This document shows, piece by piece, positions 23,872 through 34,546 of a stretch of DNA of 64,000 bases. The notes below the pieces were generated by a model. It had not been told where the DNA came from. It did no database searches and saw nothing but the letters and a program-made list of their open reading frames with translations. This DNA comes from Rhizobium chutanense (GTDB lineage Bacteria; Pseudomonadota; Alphaproteobacteria; Rhizobiales; Rhizobiaceae), in assembly GCF_002531935.1 (NCBI RefSeq), contig NZ_NWSV01000030.1, forward strand, positions 1-64,000, read 5' to 3'. Numbering within the stretch: position 1 is the stretch's first letter; each line of letters starts with the position of its first letter. The translations under genes and the position numbers were made by a program.

Positions 23872-25731
23872 TCAGTTCGTGTTGAACTTGCGCACTTCCA
23901 TGAAATTGACTGCCGTGCCGCTGAAGCGGGCGGGATCGACCGAAGCGGTTTTGACGTTGAAGCCCTCGGCATAGACGGATGTCGGCTGGGCGCGCATCGT
24001 CTGGCTGACGAAACGCGGCGCCTTGACCTGCTTGGAGGCCATTTCGAGGCGGGCATTGGTCAGCGCCCACTGCGAGATCATCTTTTGCGTCAGCTTCGGC
24101 TCGGTCCGGACCGTCGTGCGGCTGGCATCGGCTGCGGCGGCTTCCTTCTGCGTCGGGCGGCCGCCCTTGGCAGGCAGGCCCTGGGCCACAGCGCTTTCGG
24201 CCGCCGGTTCGTCGAAGCCGTCGCCAAAGCTTGCCGATTTGGTCGGCGCCAAAGCTGCGAGCTCGAGCGGCGCCTTTGCGGCAGGCGCTTTTTGCGGCAT
24301 CGCGGCGTTGATCGCCTGCTCTACCGTCATCTCAGGCGCGTGCGAGGCAACCTGGTTTTCGACACCCTTGTTCTGCTGGCCCTTATTCTGCTGATCAAGC
24401 GCTTCGGCAACCGCGGGAGACAGCGCGTCCTGATCGGCTTCGTCGGCCTCGGCTTCCGGATCGGCATCGGCCGCGGCAAGAAGGTTCTCTGCAACGGCGG
24501 GGCGTTCGATCGGCGTCGGAACCGGCATCCCCGCGCCCGTCAGCATGCTCGGATCGGCTGACGCAAGTTCGGCGTCGCCGGGTGCGCGGCGCTGGCCGAG
24601 AAGCGAGGGAACCGGAATGCTGTAGCCGCTGAGATCGGCAAATTGCTGCGGCTGGGCCTGATCGACCGGAATCGCCGCGGCAAGAGCCTGCTGCGCGGCG
24701 TTACCCGAAGACGGCGCTACCAGCGCGCTCGCCATTTCGCTGCCGGCCGGCTGGTTGCTGAAGGCCGGACGAACCTGCGGCACCGGTGCGTTCACATCGG
24801 CAACTTCGATCTGCTGCTGCGGTTCGGCAGGCGCGGGCTCGGCCTTCGGCGGCGTTGCCTTGGCAACGGCGACAGGCGTCGAATCGTCGCTCTCGTCTTC
24901 CTGCTCGTCCGCTCCGCCGCCGAAGAGTGCTTCGAACAGCGTCTTATGCTTCGGCGCCGATTCGGACGCGCTGGCAATCTCGATCTGCGTACCGCTGACG
25001 CGGCGCTTGTAATCGGCCATCGCCTGCTGATAGCCCGGCAGCGGCTTGCCGTCGGCCGGAATATGAATGGTGTTGCCGTTCGGGAAAAGCCGGACGAGCT
25101 CGTCACGGCTCATGCGCGGCCATGCGCGAACGCCGCCGACATCCATGTGCACGAAGGGCGAACCCGATTTCGGGTAGAAGCCGACGCCGCCGACCTGCAT
25201 CTTCATGCCGATCCCGCGCAGCGTCGCCAGCTTGACGTCGGGGATGAAGAAATCCATCGCCTTGCCGAGCATGTGCTGGCTCTTTTCGGCGACGCCTGAG
25301 TTACGCGAGCGGCCGCGCAGCATCTCGTTGGTTCCCGGCGAACGGAAACCGCAGACGACGTTGATATAATCCTTTGAACCGCTCTGGCGATAAACTTCCC
25401 AGATCAGGTCGAACAGGCGCGGATCCATCTTCGTCGGTTGGTTCTTGCGCCAGTCGCGCAGGAAGCGGTTCAGCTGCTCCAGACCCTTGGGGTCGAACTT
25501 GCCGTTGCGCTTGTAGGTGATGACGGCTTTTTCGCCGGTGTGGATGAAATAGAGCTTGAGGCTACGGGTGTCGCCCGCGGCCTCGGAAGGTGTACTGACG
25601 AATACTGGTGAGGAAACCGCGAGCGCCAGAAGGGCGGCCGCTGCCGTCCTTACTGCCTTTCCGCAGATGTCGGCGCACAAAGAACGCCAGCTCAAGCGCG
25701 AAGGCTTGGAATTCCCATTCAGATTCGGCAA
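23872..25731 (-). CDS. DUF882 (M15-like) murein peptidase with long disordered tail
   Basis: A 619-residue exported protein. The start is a TTG (25729-25731) with GGGG 6 nt before it; no in-frame ATG precedes the signal-like segment AAAALLALAVSSPVFVSTPS. Residues 55-215 form the DUF882/YcbK domain, related to zinc D-Ala-D-Ala carboxypeptidases: CGFRSPGTNEMLRGRSR, His153 and Asp160 in SQHMLGKAMDF, His195 in FVHMDVGGVR. The remaining 400 residues are rich in Ala, Pro, Glu and Gln, low-complexity, and probably disordered. The domain alone is the usual size of family members, so the tail is the unusual part. It may span the periplasm or bind the wall. Confidence 0.88.
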   Translation of the reverse strand: MPNLNGNSKPSRLSWRSLCADICGKAVRTAAAALLALAVSSPVFVSTPSEAAGDTRSLKLYFIHTGEKAVITYKRNGKFDPKGLEQLNRFLRDWRKNQPTKMDPRLFDLIWEVYRQSGSKDYINVVCGFRSPGTNEMLRGRSRNSGVAEKSQHMLGKAMDFFIPDVKLATLRGIGMKMQVGGVGFYPKSGSPFVHMDVGGVRAWPRMSRDELVRLFPNGNTIHIPADGKPLPGYQQAMADYKRRVSGTQIEIASASESAPKHKTLFEALFGGGADEQEDESDDSTPVAVAKATPPKAEPAPAEPQQQIEVADVNAPVPQVRPAFSNQPAGSEMASALVAPSSGNAAQQALAAAIPVDQAQPQQFADLSGYSIPVPSLLGQRRAPGDAELASADPSMLTGAGMPVPTPIERPAVAENLLAAADADPEAEADEADQDALSPAVAEALDQQNKGQQNKGVENQVASHAPEMTVEQAINAAMPQKAPAAKAPLELAALAPTKSASFGDGFDEPAAESAVAQGLPAKGGRPTQKEAAAADASRTTVRTEPKLTQKMISQWALTNARLEMASKQVKAPRFVSQTMRAQPTSVYAEGFNVKTASVDPARFSGTAVNFMEVRKFNTN

Positions 25732-25909
25732 CTCGATCCCCGTCAGACAGACAATGTCCCGTACTGTCCCAGATGACTGTCAAATGCGGTCACACGATGG
25801 CAAAAATGCCACACATGATCAACCTTTTCTTTACATAGTGAACGAGCCACTAACAAGTGGTTTATGATCAGTAACAAATCGTGGTTGCCTTAGTCTTAAC
25901 AAAAAGCGC

Positions 25910-27454
<1,545 letters not shown>

Positions 27455-27661
27455 TGTCGCTCCACTTCATGCGAAACCCTGGAGCGCACTCTGACAGAAA
27501 GGCTTGAACATCCAGTTTTGAGAAATAATTGCATTTTAACGATTGCAGCGGGTCGTTTTCGTGCCGAAGCGACGCCTTTCATGCGCTGAAAGACCCTTGA
27601 TACGGGACCTTCTCACGCCTATTCAAACAGACCTGTTATAAAGTGGAGAGGAATTGCGCCC

Positions 27662-29515
27662 ATGAAAATCAAGCTCCCGCATGCCGGCCTTCATTTGTCG
27701 CCAGCAGCGCCGGCTGGGGCCGCCGATCCGGCGCTCGGCGATCTGCCGGTCTGGAGGCTGCAGGATCTTTATCCCTCCGCCACCTCGACCGCTTTCGTCG
27801 CCGACATGGAAAAGGCCGGCAAGGCCGCGATCGCCTTCGAAGAAAAATGGAAGGGCAACCTCGCTGACGCGGCAACGAAAACCGGCGCTGAGGGCATCGG
27901 CGCCGCGCTGAAGGAATATGAGGCGCTGGACGATATCATCGGCCGCCTCGGCTCTTTTGCCGGCCTCACCTATTTCTCCGACACCACCAATCCGGCGAAC
28001 GGTAAACTCTACGGCGACGTGCAGGCCAAGATCACCGAATTTTCCGGCCACCTGCTGTTCTTCGCGCTCGAACTCAACCGTATCGACGACGCGGTGATCG
28101 ACGCCTGCATGGCCAATGATCCCGCTGCGGGACATTACCGCCCCTGGCTCATCGACCTCAGGAAAGACAAGCCCTACCAGCTCGACGACCGGCTGGAACA
28201 GCTCTTCCTCGAAAAGTCGATGACATCGGCCGCCGCCTTCAACCGCCTCTTCGATGAAACCATGGCGGAACTTCGCTACGAGATCGACGGCGAGAAAGTG
28301 CCGCTCGAAGTGGCGCTGAACCGGCTGCAGGAAAAGGATCCGGAAGTCCGCCGCAAAGCGGCCATGGCGCTTGCCGAAACCTTCAAGGCCAATATCCGCA
28401 CCTTCACGCTGATCACCAACACGCTTGCCAAGGACAAGGAGATCGCCGACCGCTGGCGCGGCTTCGAAGACATCGCCGACAGCAGGCACCTGGCAAATCG
28501 CGTCGAGCGCGAGGTCGTCGATGCGCTGGCGGCAGCCGTCCGTGAAGCCTATCCCCGCCTTTCGCACCGCTATTATAAAATGAAGGCGAAGTGGCTCGGC
28601 ATGGAGCAAATGAACTTCTGGGACCGCAACGCGCCTCTTCCCGAAACCTCCAGCGCCATCATCTCCTGGGCCGAGGCGAAGGAGACGGTGCTTTCGGCCT
28701 ACGGCAATTTCGCTCCCGAGATGGCTGATATTGCCAGGCGCTTCTTCGACGAGCAGTGGATCGACGCCCCGGTCCGCCCCGGCAAGGCGCCCGGCGCCTT
28801 CGCCCATCCGACGGTGCCCTCGGCTCACCCTTACGTGCTCGTCAATTACATGGGCAAGCCGCGCGACGTGATGACGCTGGCCCATGAGCTTGGCCATGGC
28901 GTGCATCAGGTTCTCGCCGGCGCGCAAGGGGCGCTGATGTGCCAGACGCCGCTGACGCTGGCCGAAACCGCATCCGTCTTCGGCGAGATGCTGACCTTCC
29001 GCGCGCTCCTGGAAAAGACCGGCGACAAGCGCCAGCGCAAGGCGATGCTCGCCCAGAAGGTCGAGGACATGATCAACACGGTCGTGCGCCAGATCGCCTT
29101 CTACGAATTCGAGCGCAAGCTCCACACCGCCCGCAAGGCAGGAGAGCTCACCGCCGACGACATCGGCGAACTCTGGCTCTCGGTCCAGTCGGAAAGCCTC
29201 GGGCCGGCGATCAATATTTCCGAAGGTTACGAGACCTATTGGGCCTATATCCCCCACTTCATCCACTCGCCCTTCTATGTCTACGCCTATGCCTTCGGCG
29301 ATTGCCTGGTGAATTCGCTCTATGCCGTCTACCAGAAGGCCGAGAAAGGTTTCCAGGAGAAGTATTTCGAGCTCTTGAAGGCCGGCGGCACCAAGCACCA
29401 CTCGGAACTCTTGAAGCCTTTCGGCCTCGATGCCACCGATCCGTCGTTCTGGAGCCAGGGCCTGTCGATGATCGAAGGGCTGATCGATGAGTTGGAGGCG
29501 CTAGATAAGGTCTGA
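27662..29515 (+). CDS. pepF: Oligoendopeptidase F (M3 zinc peptidase)
   Basis: A 617-residue cytoplasmic metallopeptidase that cuts short peptides. The zinc site is H408-E-L-G-H412 in TLAHELGHGVHQVL with the third ligand in LAETASVFGEML downstream. The N-terminal lobe (residues 20-200) is the M3_N-type helical domain, and YAYAFGDCLVNSLYAVYQ near the C-terminus is the conserved substrate-side segment. The start follows GAGAGGAA. It appears monocistronic, with a palindromic repeat after it. Confidence 0.95.
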   Translation: MKIKLPHAGLHLSPAAPAGAADPALGDLPVWRLQDLYPSATSTAFVADMEKAGKAAIAFEEKWKGNLADAATKTGAEGIGAALKEYEALDDIIGRLGSFAGLTYFSDTTNPANGKLYGDVQAKITEFSGHLLFFALELNRIDDAVIDACMANDPAAGHYRPWLIDLRKDKPYQLDDRLEQLFLEKSMTSAAAFNRLFDETMAELRYEIDGEKVPLEVALNRLQEKDPEVRRKAAMALAETFKANIRTFTLITNTLAKDKEIADRWRGFEDIADSRHLANRVEREVVDALAAAVREAYPRLSHRYYKMKAKWLGMEQMNFWDRNAPLPETSSAIISWAEAKETVLSAYGNFAPEMADIARRFFDEQWIDAPVRPGKAPGAFAHPTVPSAHPYVLVNYMGKPRDVMTLAHELGHGVHQVLAGAQGALMCQTPLTLAETASVFGEMLTFRALLEKTGDKRQRKAMLAQKVEDMINTVVRQIAFYEFERKLHTARKAGELTADDIGELWLSVQSESLGPAINISEGYETYWAYIPHFIHSPFYVYAYAFGDCLVNSLYAVYQKAEKGFQEKYFELLKAGGTKHHSELLKPFGLDATDPSFWSQGLSMIEGLIDELEALDKV

Positions 29516-29625
29516 AATCCGGTCGAAAATTTGAAACGAGCGAGCGATCGCCGTGACGAGCCACTTGGCAATGCTTGATCAGCAAGGCGCATTCTGCAAC
29601 GTCCATGAGGAACCATGACGGCAGC

Positions 29626-29778
29626 CTCCTCTCCCTCATTCCTGTGCTTGTCACAGGAATCCAGCGCGCCCAAGTCCTTGGGCGCCGGAGACTCCATAGC
29701 CGCCGGAAATAAGTCATTCACGGCGCGGACGCGCCGTGGCTGGGTTCCTGTGACAAGCACAGGAATGAGGGAAGCGGA
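29626..29778. repeat. RIME-like intergenic palindromic element
   Basis: Between pepF and pabB lies a composite inverted repeat. The outer arms are 28 bp and perfectly complementary (29632-29659 with 29745-29772, the core TTCCTGTGCTTGTCACAGGAA-like) and extend to 34 bp with one mismatch. Inside are two 9-bp perfect hairpins, GCGCCCAAG/CTTGGGCGC (29666-29685) and CACGGCGCG/CGCGCCGTG (29719-29738). Size and layout match the rhizobial intergenic mosaic element (RIME) type I know from the literature; family identity is by recall. It lies within the 285 bp upstream of pabB. Confidence 0.75.
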
Positions 29779-29800
29779 TATCGTCGCGATCATCGGATAA

Positions 29801-30976
29801 ATGAACAAGATGCCGCGAACAATGTCAGACCCCTACATCCTCTTCCGCGACGACACATCAGGCCAGGTGATGCTTTTCGCCGAACCGGTAGAGATCATCC
29901 TTGCCAAAACACGCACCGAATTCTTTGCGGGCCTTTCCCGCATGGAAGAGGCCAAGGCCGAGGGCAAATGGCTTGCCGGCTACATGGCCTATGAGGCCGG
30001 ATACTTCTTCGAAGAGAAACTCGCCCCCTTCGCCGGAGAAGACCGCGAAACCCCGCTGCTCTGTTTCGGCGTCTTCGACGCTCCGCAGCCGGACACACAT
30101 CCGCTCGCCCAGCCGAAACAGCGCCTCGAAAACGAGGAATTCCTCACCGCCCCGAAAGCGGCCTGGGATTTCCCTTTATATAAAGAGCGCTTCGACCGCC
30201 TTCATGAGCACCTGCGGCTCGGCGACGCCTATCAGGCGAACCTCACCATGCCGGTCGAGGCCCGCTGGAACGGCGATCCCCGCGCCGCCTTCTGGTCGCT
30301 GATCGAACGCCAGCCGGTCAAATACGGCACGCTCGTCGATCTCGGCGGCCCGGTCATCCTGTCGCGGTCGCCCGAACTCTTCTTCCGCACCGATGAAGAC
30401 GGCTGGATCGAGACCCATCCGATGAAGGGCACGGCAAAACGCGGCGCCAGCCCCGCTGAAGACGCCGAAATCATCGAGGCGATGCGTGCCGATATCAAGA
30501 CGCAGGCGGAAAACCGCATGATCGTCGATCTCCTGCGCAACGATATTTCCCGCATCACCGAGGTCGGCACGCTCGATGTCCCGAAACTTTTCGACATCGA
30601 GACCTATCCCACCGTCCACCAGATGGTGAGCCATGTGCAGGCAAGGCTGCGCCCCGGCCTTTCGATCCGCGACATCTTTTCCGCCCTCTTTCCCTGCGGC
30701 TCGATCACCGGCGCGCCGAAGATCAGGGCGATGGAAATCCTGCACGCACTCGAGGATGTCCCGCGCGATGCCTATTGCGGCGCGATCGGCATGATTTCGC
30801 CGACCGGCGCCACGCGGTTTTCCGTCGCCATCCGCACCATCACGCTTTTCGAAGGCGGCAAGGCCGTCTTCAATGTCGGCGGTGGCATCGTCTTCGATTC
30901 CACCGCCGAGGCCGAATATGAGGAATGCCTGCTCAAGGCCCGCTTCGCCGTCGGCGACCAATGGATCGCACGATGA
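29801..30976 (+). CDS. pabB: Aminodeoxychorismate synthase component I (PabB)
   Basis: A 391-residue chorismate-binding enzyme that makes 4-amino-4-deoxychorismate for folate. The catalytic half is intact: GDAYQANLTMP, HPMKGTAKRGAS, ENRMIVDLLRNDISR, FSALFPCGSITGAPK and a C-terminal FNVGGGIVFDSTAEAEYEE. It is shorter than TrpE (about 500) because of a reduced N-terminal domain, which is normal for this stand-alone type. The start may instead be the Met at 29822 (MSDPYILFRDD), which is closer to how homologues begin. Its stop overlaps the next gene, the lyase of the same pathway. The glutaminase subunit is not in the window. Confidence 0.92.
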   Translation: MNKMPRTMSDPYILFRDDTSGQVMLFAEPVEIILAKTRTEFFAGLSRMEEAKAEGKWLAGYMAYEAGYFFEEKLAPFAGEDRETPLLCFGVFDAPQPDTHPLAQPKQRLENEEFLTAPKAAWDFPLYKERFDRLHEHLRLGDAYQANLTMPVEARWNGDPRAAFWSLIERQPVKYGTLVDLGGPVILSRSPELFFRTDEDGWIETHPMKGTAKRGASPAEDAEIIEAMRADIKTQAENRMIVDLLRNDISRITEVGTLDVPKLFDIETYPTVHQMVSHVQARLRPGLSIRDIFSALFPCGSITGAPKIRAMEILHALEDVPRDAYCGAIGMISPTGATRFSVAIRTITLFEGGKAVFNVGGGIVFDSTAEAEYEECLLKARFAVGDQWIAR

Positions 30977-31602
30977 TCGATTTTTCGCTGATCGAGACGC
31001 TGCGCTGGCAGCCCGGCGAGGGCTTCATTCGCCTGCGGCTGCATCTCGCCCGGCTTTCCCGCTCCGCCCGCCGCCTGGGCTTCCCGCAACCGGTCGACGC
31101 TGTAGCAAAACTCCAAGAAGCCGTTGCAGGTGCTGCCGGCCCGCTGCGTGTCCGCCTGACTTTCGACGCGCAGGGCCGCATCGCGGTGACGAGCGCCGCT
31201 TTCGCGCCGCTCGCGCCGGATACCACCTGGACCGTGCGGCTCGCCGAGACCCGGCTGAATTCCGCCGACAGGCTGCTGCGCGTCAAGACCACGCGTCGCG
31301 GCGTCTACGAGGCCGCGCGCGCCGAATATGCGACTGCCGAGGCGGATGAAGTCATCCTGTTGAACGAGCGCGGCGACGTCTGCGAGGGCACCATCACCTC
31401 GATCTTCCTGGATGACGGGACCGGCATGCTGCGCACCCCGCCGATTTCCTGCGGCCTGCTCGCCGGCGTGTTGCGCACCGAACTCATCTGCGCGCGCAAA
31501 GCCCGTGTCGGCCGCCTGACACTTGCCGATCTCGATGCCGGCACAGTTTATATCGGCAATTCGCTGCGCGGCCTGATCCGCGCCAACCTCGCCAGGAACT
31601 GA
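30973..31602 (+). CDS. pabC: Aminotransferase class IV, probable aminodeoxychorismate lyase
   Basis: A 209-residue fold-type IV PLP enzyme overlapping pabB by 4 bp (ATGA). It should release pyruvate from aminodeoxychorismate to give p-aminobenzoate. The PLP lysine is in LLRVKTTRRGVYEAAR; the conserved DEVILLNERGDVCEGTITSI with the Glu that contacts the pyridine N, and GVLRTELICAR follow. It is shorter than E. coli PabC (about 269) because the N-terminal domain is reduced. Assignment to PabC rests on the coupling with pabB. Confidence 0.85.
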   Translation: MIDFSLIETLRWQPGEGFIRLRLHLARLSRSARRLGFPQPVDAVAKLQEAVAGAAGPLRVRLTFDAQGRIAVTSAAFAPLAPDTTWTVRLAETRLNSADRLLRVKTTRRGVYEAARAEYATAEADEVILLNERGDVCEGTITSIFLDDGTGMLRTPPISCGLLAGVLRTELICARKARVGRLTLADLDAGTVYIGNSLRGLIRANLARN

Positions 31603-31604
31603 CC

Positions 31605-31889
31605 ATGTTCATTCTCTCCCTCACCTATCTCAAATCCAACGATGAAGCCGACACGCACATGGAGCCGCACATGGCCTGGGTAAGGGAGGGTTATGCCAAG
31701 GGCTGGTTCCTCGCCTCCGGCCGCAAGGTGCCGCGCACCGGCGGCGCGATCCTGGCGATCGGCGACCGCGCCGCGATCGAGGCCTATGTCGCCGCCGATC
31801 CCTTCACCATCCACGGCGTCGCCCAATACGACATCACCGAACTTGCGGTGACGACGACGGCCGAAGGGCTGGAAATCCTGCAACGCTGA
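31605..31889 (+). CDS. YciI-family protein
   Basis: A 94-residue single-domain protein of the YciI (YCII) fold, a ferredoxin-like dimer. Visible conserved residues are the N-terminal MFILSLTY strand, the His of HMAWVREGYAKGWFLASG and the DPF-His motif ADPFTIHGVAQYDITEL. It lies 2 bp after pabC and so shares the operon. Enzymatic activity is proposed for some relatives (His-Asp dyad), but no substrate is known. Confidence 0.9.
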   Translation: MFILSLTYLKSNDEADTHMEPHMAWVREGYAKGWFLASGRKVPRTGGAILAIGDRAAIEAYVAADPFTIHGVAQYDITELAVTTTAEGLEILQR

Positions 31890-32040
31890 TTCCGCCCGCC
31901 CGATATTTACCCTTTCCCGGTCAACGCTCTTTATTGTGACGCGGTTTTATGGTTAGAGCCGGTCACTTCGCAATTTCTGCGGCAATCTCACAAGAATTCT
32001 TCGGGCTGAGCGCCTTCGTCCCCTTCCACAGGAGAAAAGA

Positions 32041-33492
32041 ATGACGGAACAAAACTATCCGGTATATGCCGAAATCACCGGTCCGATCGTGATGATCGGC
32101 TTTGGCTCCATCGGTCGCGGCACCCTGCCCCTGATCGAGCGCCACTTCAAATTCGACAAGAGCCGGATGGTCGTCATCGACCCGCGCGAAGAACCCTCCG
32201 ACATGGAGATCCTCAAGAAGCACGGCGTCCGCCACATCAAGGAATATGTCACCAAGGACAATTACAAGGAGCTGCTGAAGCCGCTGTTGACGGAAGGCGA
32301 GGGCCAGGGTTTCTGCGTCAACCTCTCGGTCGACACCTCCTCGCTCGATCTCATCAAGCTCTGCCGCAAGCATGACGTGCTCTATGTCGACACCGTCGTC
32401 GAACCCTGGCTCGGCTTCTATTTCGACAAGGGCATGAGCAATGCCGATCGCACCAACTATGCGCTGCGCGAAACCGTGCGCAAGGAAAAGGCAAAGAACC
32501 CGGGCGGCGCTACTGCCGTTTCCACCTGCGGCGCCAATCCGGGCATGGTCTCCTGGTTCGTCAAGCAGGCGCTGGTCAACCTCGCCAACGACACCGGCCT
32601 GAAGTTCGACGAACCGGACCAGCACGATCGCGAAGGCTGGGCCAAGCTGATGAAGAAGCTCGGCGTCAAAGGCGTCCACATTGCCGAGCGCGACACCCAG
32701 CGCACCAAGCATCCGAAGCCGCTCAACGTCTTCTGGAACACCTGGTCCGTCGAAGGCTTCATCTCCGAAGGCATGCAGCCGGCCGAACTCGGCTGGGGCA
32801 CGCATGAAGAATGGATGCCGAAGAACGCCAAGAAGCACAAGAAGGGCAACAAGGCGGCGATCTACCTGGAGCAGCCGGGCGCCAACACCCGCGTGCGCAC
32901 CTGGTGCCCGACGCCCGGCCCGCAATACGGCTTCCTCGTCACCCACAACGAGTCGATCTCGATTGCCGATTACTTCACGGTTCGCGACAAGGACGGCGAA
33001 GTGACCTTCCGCCCGACCTGCCATTACGCCTACCATCCGGCCAACGACGCCGTGCTGTCGCTGCACGAGATGTTCGGCAATGGCGGCACGGCCCAGCCGG
33101 TCCATCACGTTCTCGACGAAGACGAACTGGAGGACGGCATCGACGAACTCGGCGTCCTGCTCTACGGCCACGAAAAGAACGCCTATTGGTACGGCTCGCG
33201 CCTGTCCCTCGAAGAAACGCGCCGCATCGCACCCTACCAGAACGCCACCGGCCTGCAGGTTACCTCCGCCGTTCTCGCCGGCATGGTCTGGGCGCTGGAG
33301 AACCCGAAGGCCGGCATCGTCGAGGCCGACGAAATCGACTACAAGCGCTGCCTCGAAGTGCAGATGCCCTATCTCGGCCCGGTCGAAGGCCACTATACCG
33401 ACTGGACCCCGCTCGACGGCCGTCCGGGCCTCTTCCCCGAGGATATCGACACTAGCGATCCCTGGCAGTTCAAGAACATTCTCGTTCGCTGA
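32041..33492 (+). CDS. hss: Homospermidine synthase
   Basis: A 483-residue NAD-dependent enzyme that makes sym-homospermidine from putrescine, the dominant polyamine of rhizobia. The Rossmann motif is GPIVMIGFGSIGRGTLPLI; the lysine-rich central part and GANPGMVSWFVKQAL, YADTV-like VDTVVEPWLGFY and GWGTHEEWMPKNAKKH segments are as expected in this deeply conserved family. CACAGGAGAAAAGA precedes the ATG. It is a single-gene unit ended by a strong terminator. Confidence 0.95.
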   Translation: MTEQNYPVYAEITGPIVMIGFGSIGRGTLPLIERHFKFDKSRMVVIDPREEPSDMEILKKHGVRHIKEYVTKDNYKELLKPLLTEGEGQGFCVNLSVDTSSLDLIKLCRKHDVLYVDTVVEPWLGFYFDKGMSNADRTNYALRETVRKEKAKNPGGATAVSTCGANPGMVSWFVKQALVNLANDTGLKFDEPDQHDREGWAKLMKKLGVKGVHIAERDTQRTKHPKPLNVFWNTWSVEGFISEGMQPAELGWGTHEEWMPKNAKKHKKGNKAAIYLEQPGANTRVRTWCPTPGPQYGFLVTHNESISIADYFTVRDKDGEVTFRPTCHYAYHPANDAVLSLHEMFGNGGTAQPVHHVLDEDELEDGIDELGVLLYGHEKNAYWYGSRLSLEETRRIAPYQNATGLQVTSAVLAGMVWALENPKAGIVEADEIDYKRCLEVQMPYLGPVEGHYTDWTPLDGRPGLFPEDIDTSDPWQFKNILVR

Positions 33493-33514
33493 GACTGTCA
33501 GTACAACTTTGAGG

Positions 33515-33541
33515 ATGCCCGCCGCAAGGCGGGCATTTTTG
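33515..33541 (+). terminator. Terminator of hss
   Basis: A perfect 9-bp stem, ATGCCCGCC and GGCGGGCAT, around GCAA (33515-33536), followed by a T run through 33541. Confidence 0.93.
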
Positions 33542-33661
33542 TAACGCCGGCTGTATAAATGCCGCCCGCTGCCTTCCAAGTCTTGCCATCCCGGTGGGCG
33601 CACGCCATGTTTTGCCGGAAACGCAGCGGGTCCGCCGCGCCGATTCGCCGGGAGAAGCCTT

Positions 33662-34030
33662 ATGAAAATCAGAACTGGTCTCGTTCTTGTCGGCGCCGCC
33701 GCCGCCCTTGCCGCCTGCGTTGGGTCAGGGCCTCGTCCCCTGCCGGTTGCAACCGCGCCCGCGCCGACCGGCGTCGAAGGCAGCTGGAGCGACCCGAACG
33801 GCATCGTTTCCACCTTCCAGGGCGGTACGTTCACCACCCGCACCACCGACAGCAACCAGCTGCTTGCCTCCGGAACCTATATCAACACCTCGCCGACGCT
33901 GGTCGAGATCAACATGACCTCGCTGGTGCGCAAGACCCAGTCCAAGGTCAATTGCGCCCTCGTCAACCCGAGCCAGCTCAATTGCACCTCCGATTCCGGC
34001 GCACAGTTCACGCTTTCCCGCCGAGGCTGA
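33662..34030 (+). CDS. Omp10-like outer-membrane lipoprotein
   Basis: A 122-residue lipoprotein: signal peptide with lipobox LAAC, acylated at Cys19, a Pro-rich linker, then a small beta domain (GSWSDPNGIVSTFQGGTFTT and SPTLVEINMTSLVRKTQSKV). The layout and central motif match the Brucella/Rhizobium Omp10 group, outer-membrane lipoproteins of about 125 residues. GGGAGAAGCCTT precedes the ATG. The function of the family is unclear beyond envelope integrity. Confidence 0.85.
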   Translation: MKIRTGLVLVGAAAALAACVGSGPRPLPVATAPAPTGVEGSWSDPNGIVSTFQGGTFTTRTTDSNQLLASGTYINTSPTLVEINMTSLVRKTQSKVNCALVNPSQLNCTSDSGAQFTLSRRG

Positions 34031-34055
34031 AAGATGAGGCGATAGGCAAGCACAC

Positions 34056-34376
34056 ATGCGAGCCTTCGCCTTTTACCTCATCTTGCTGCTCGCAATGCCG
34101 CTCGCGGCACTTGCTGTCGTTTTACCGGCCAACGTCTATCGCGCGCAGGGCATCGCCGCTCCCGATTGCGACGGGCCGCTGCAGGTGCTGATCTTCGCCG
34201 TACCCGCCATCCTGATCTACGGCGCAGGCGCACTCCTTGCCTACCGGGCCGGACGGCGCTTTCACCGCCTCGTTGCCTTCCTCTGCCTGATCGTTGCGCT
34301 CGCCACGGTTCCGAATATTGCCAAGGCCATGCACGAACTCTACCGAAACGCCGCCGATGGCGAATGCCGAGGTTAA
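34056..34376 (+). CDS. Small membrane protein, unknown
   Basis: A 106-residue protein with three predicted membrane helices (FAFYLILLLAMPLAALAVVL, LQVLIFAVPAILIYGAGALL and LVAFLCLIVALATVPNIAKA) and two cysteines, one in APDCDGP on the first external loop and one at the C-terminus. It follows the Omp10-like gene by 25 bp and may be co-transcribed. I recognise no family. Confidence 0.75.
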   Translation: MRAFAFYLILLLAMPLAALAVVLPANVYRAQGIAAPDCDGPLQVLIFAVPAILIYGAGALLAYRAGRRFHRLVAFLCLIVALATVPNIAKAMHELYRNAADGECRG

Positions 34377-34546
34377 CCCCCGGCTTTTTTGCCCTGCCCC
34401 CTTGGAAAGAGCTGGGCTTGGCCCAGCTTTCTCTTGCGGTCGCCCATCGTCTGATGGAACATCCGCACGCCGGGAAACTGCCCCGGCGGATATGGAAGGG
34501 ATCGGCGAGGATCGGGGGATCTCTCGCCTCAATCAGGAGAACAGGG

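Noticed and set aside
27623..29401. Minus-strand frame of 592 codons opposite pepF
   Set aside because: Antisense shadow; HELGH and the other M3 motifs are on the plus strand.
34166..34546. N-terminal extension of the 5'-nucleotidase frame
   Set aside because: It overlaps the upstream membrane protein, is Arg-rich and precedes a clear ribosome binding site and signal peptide at 34547.
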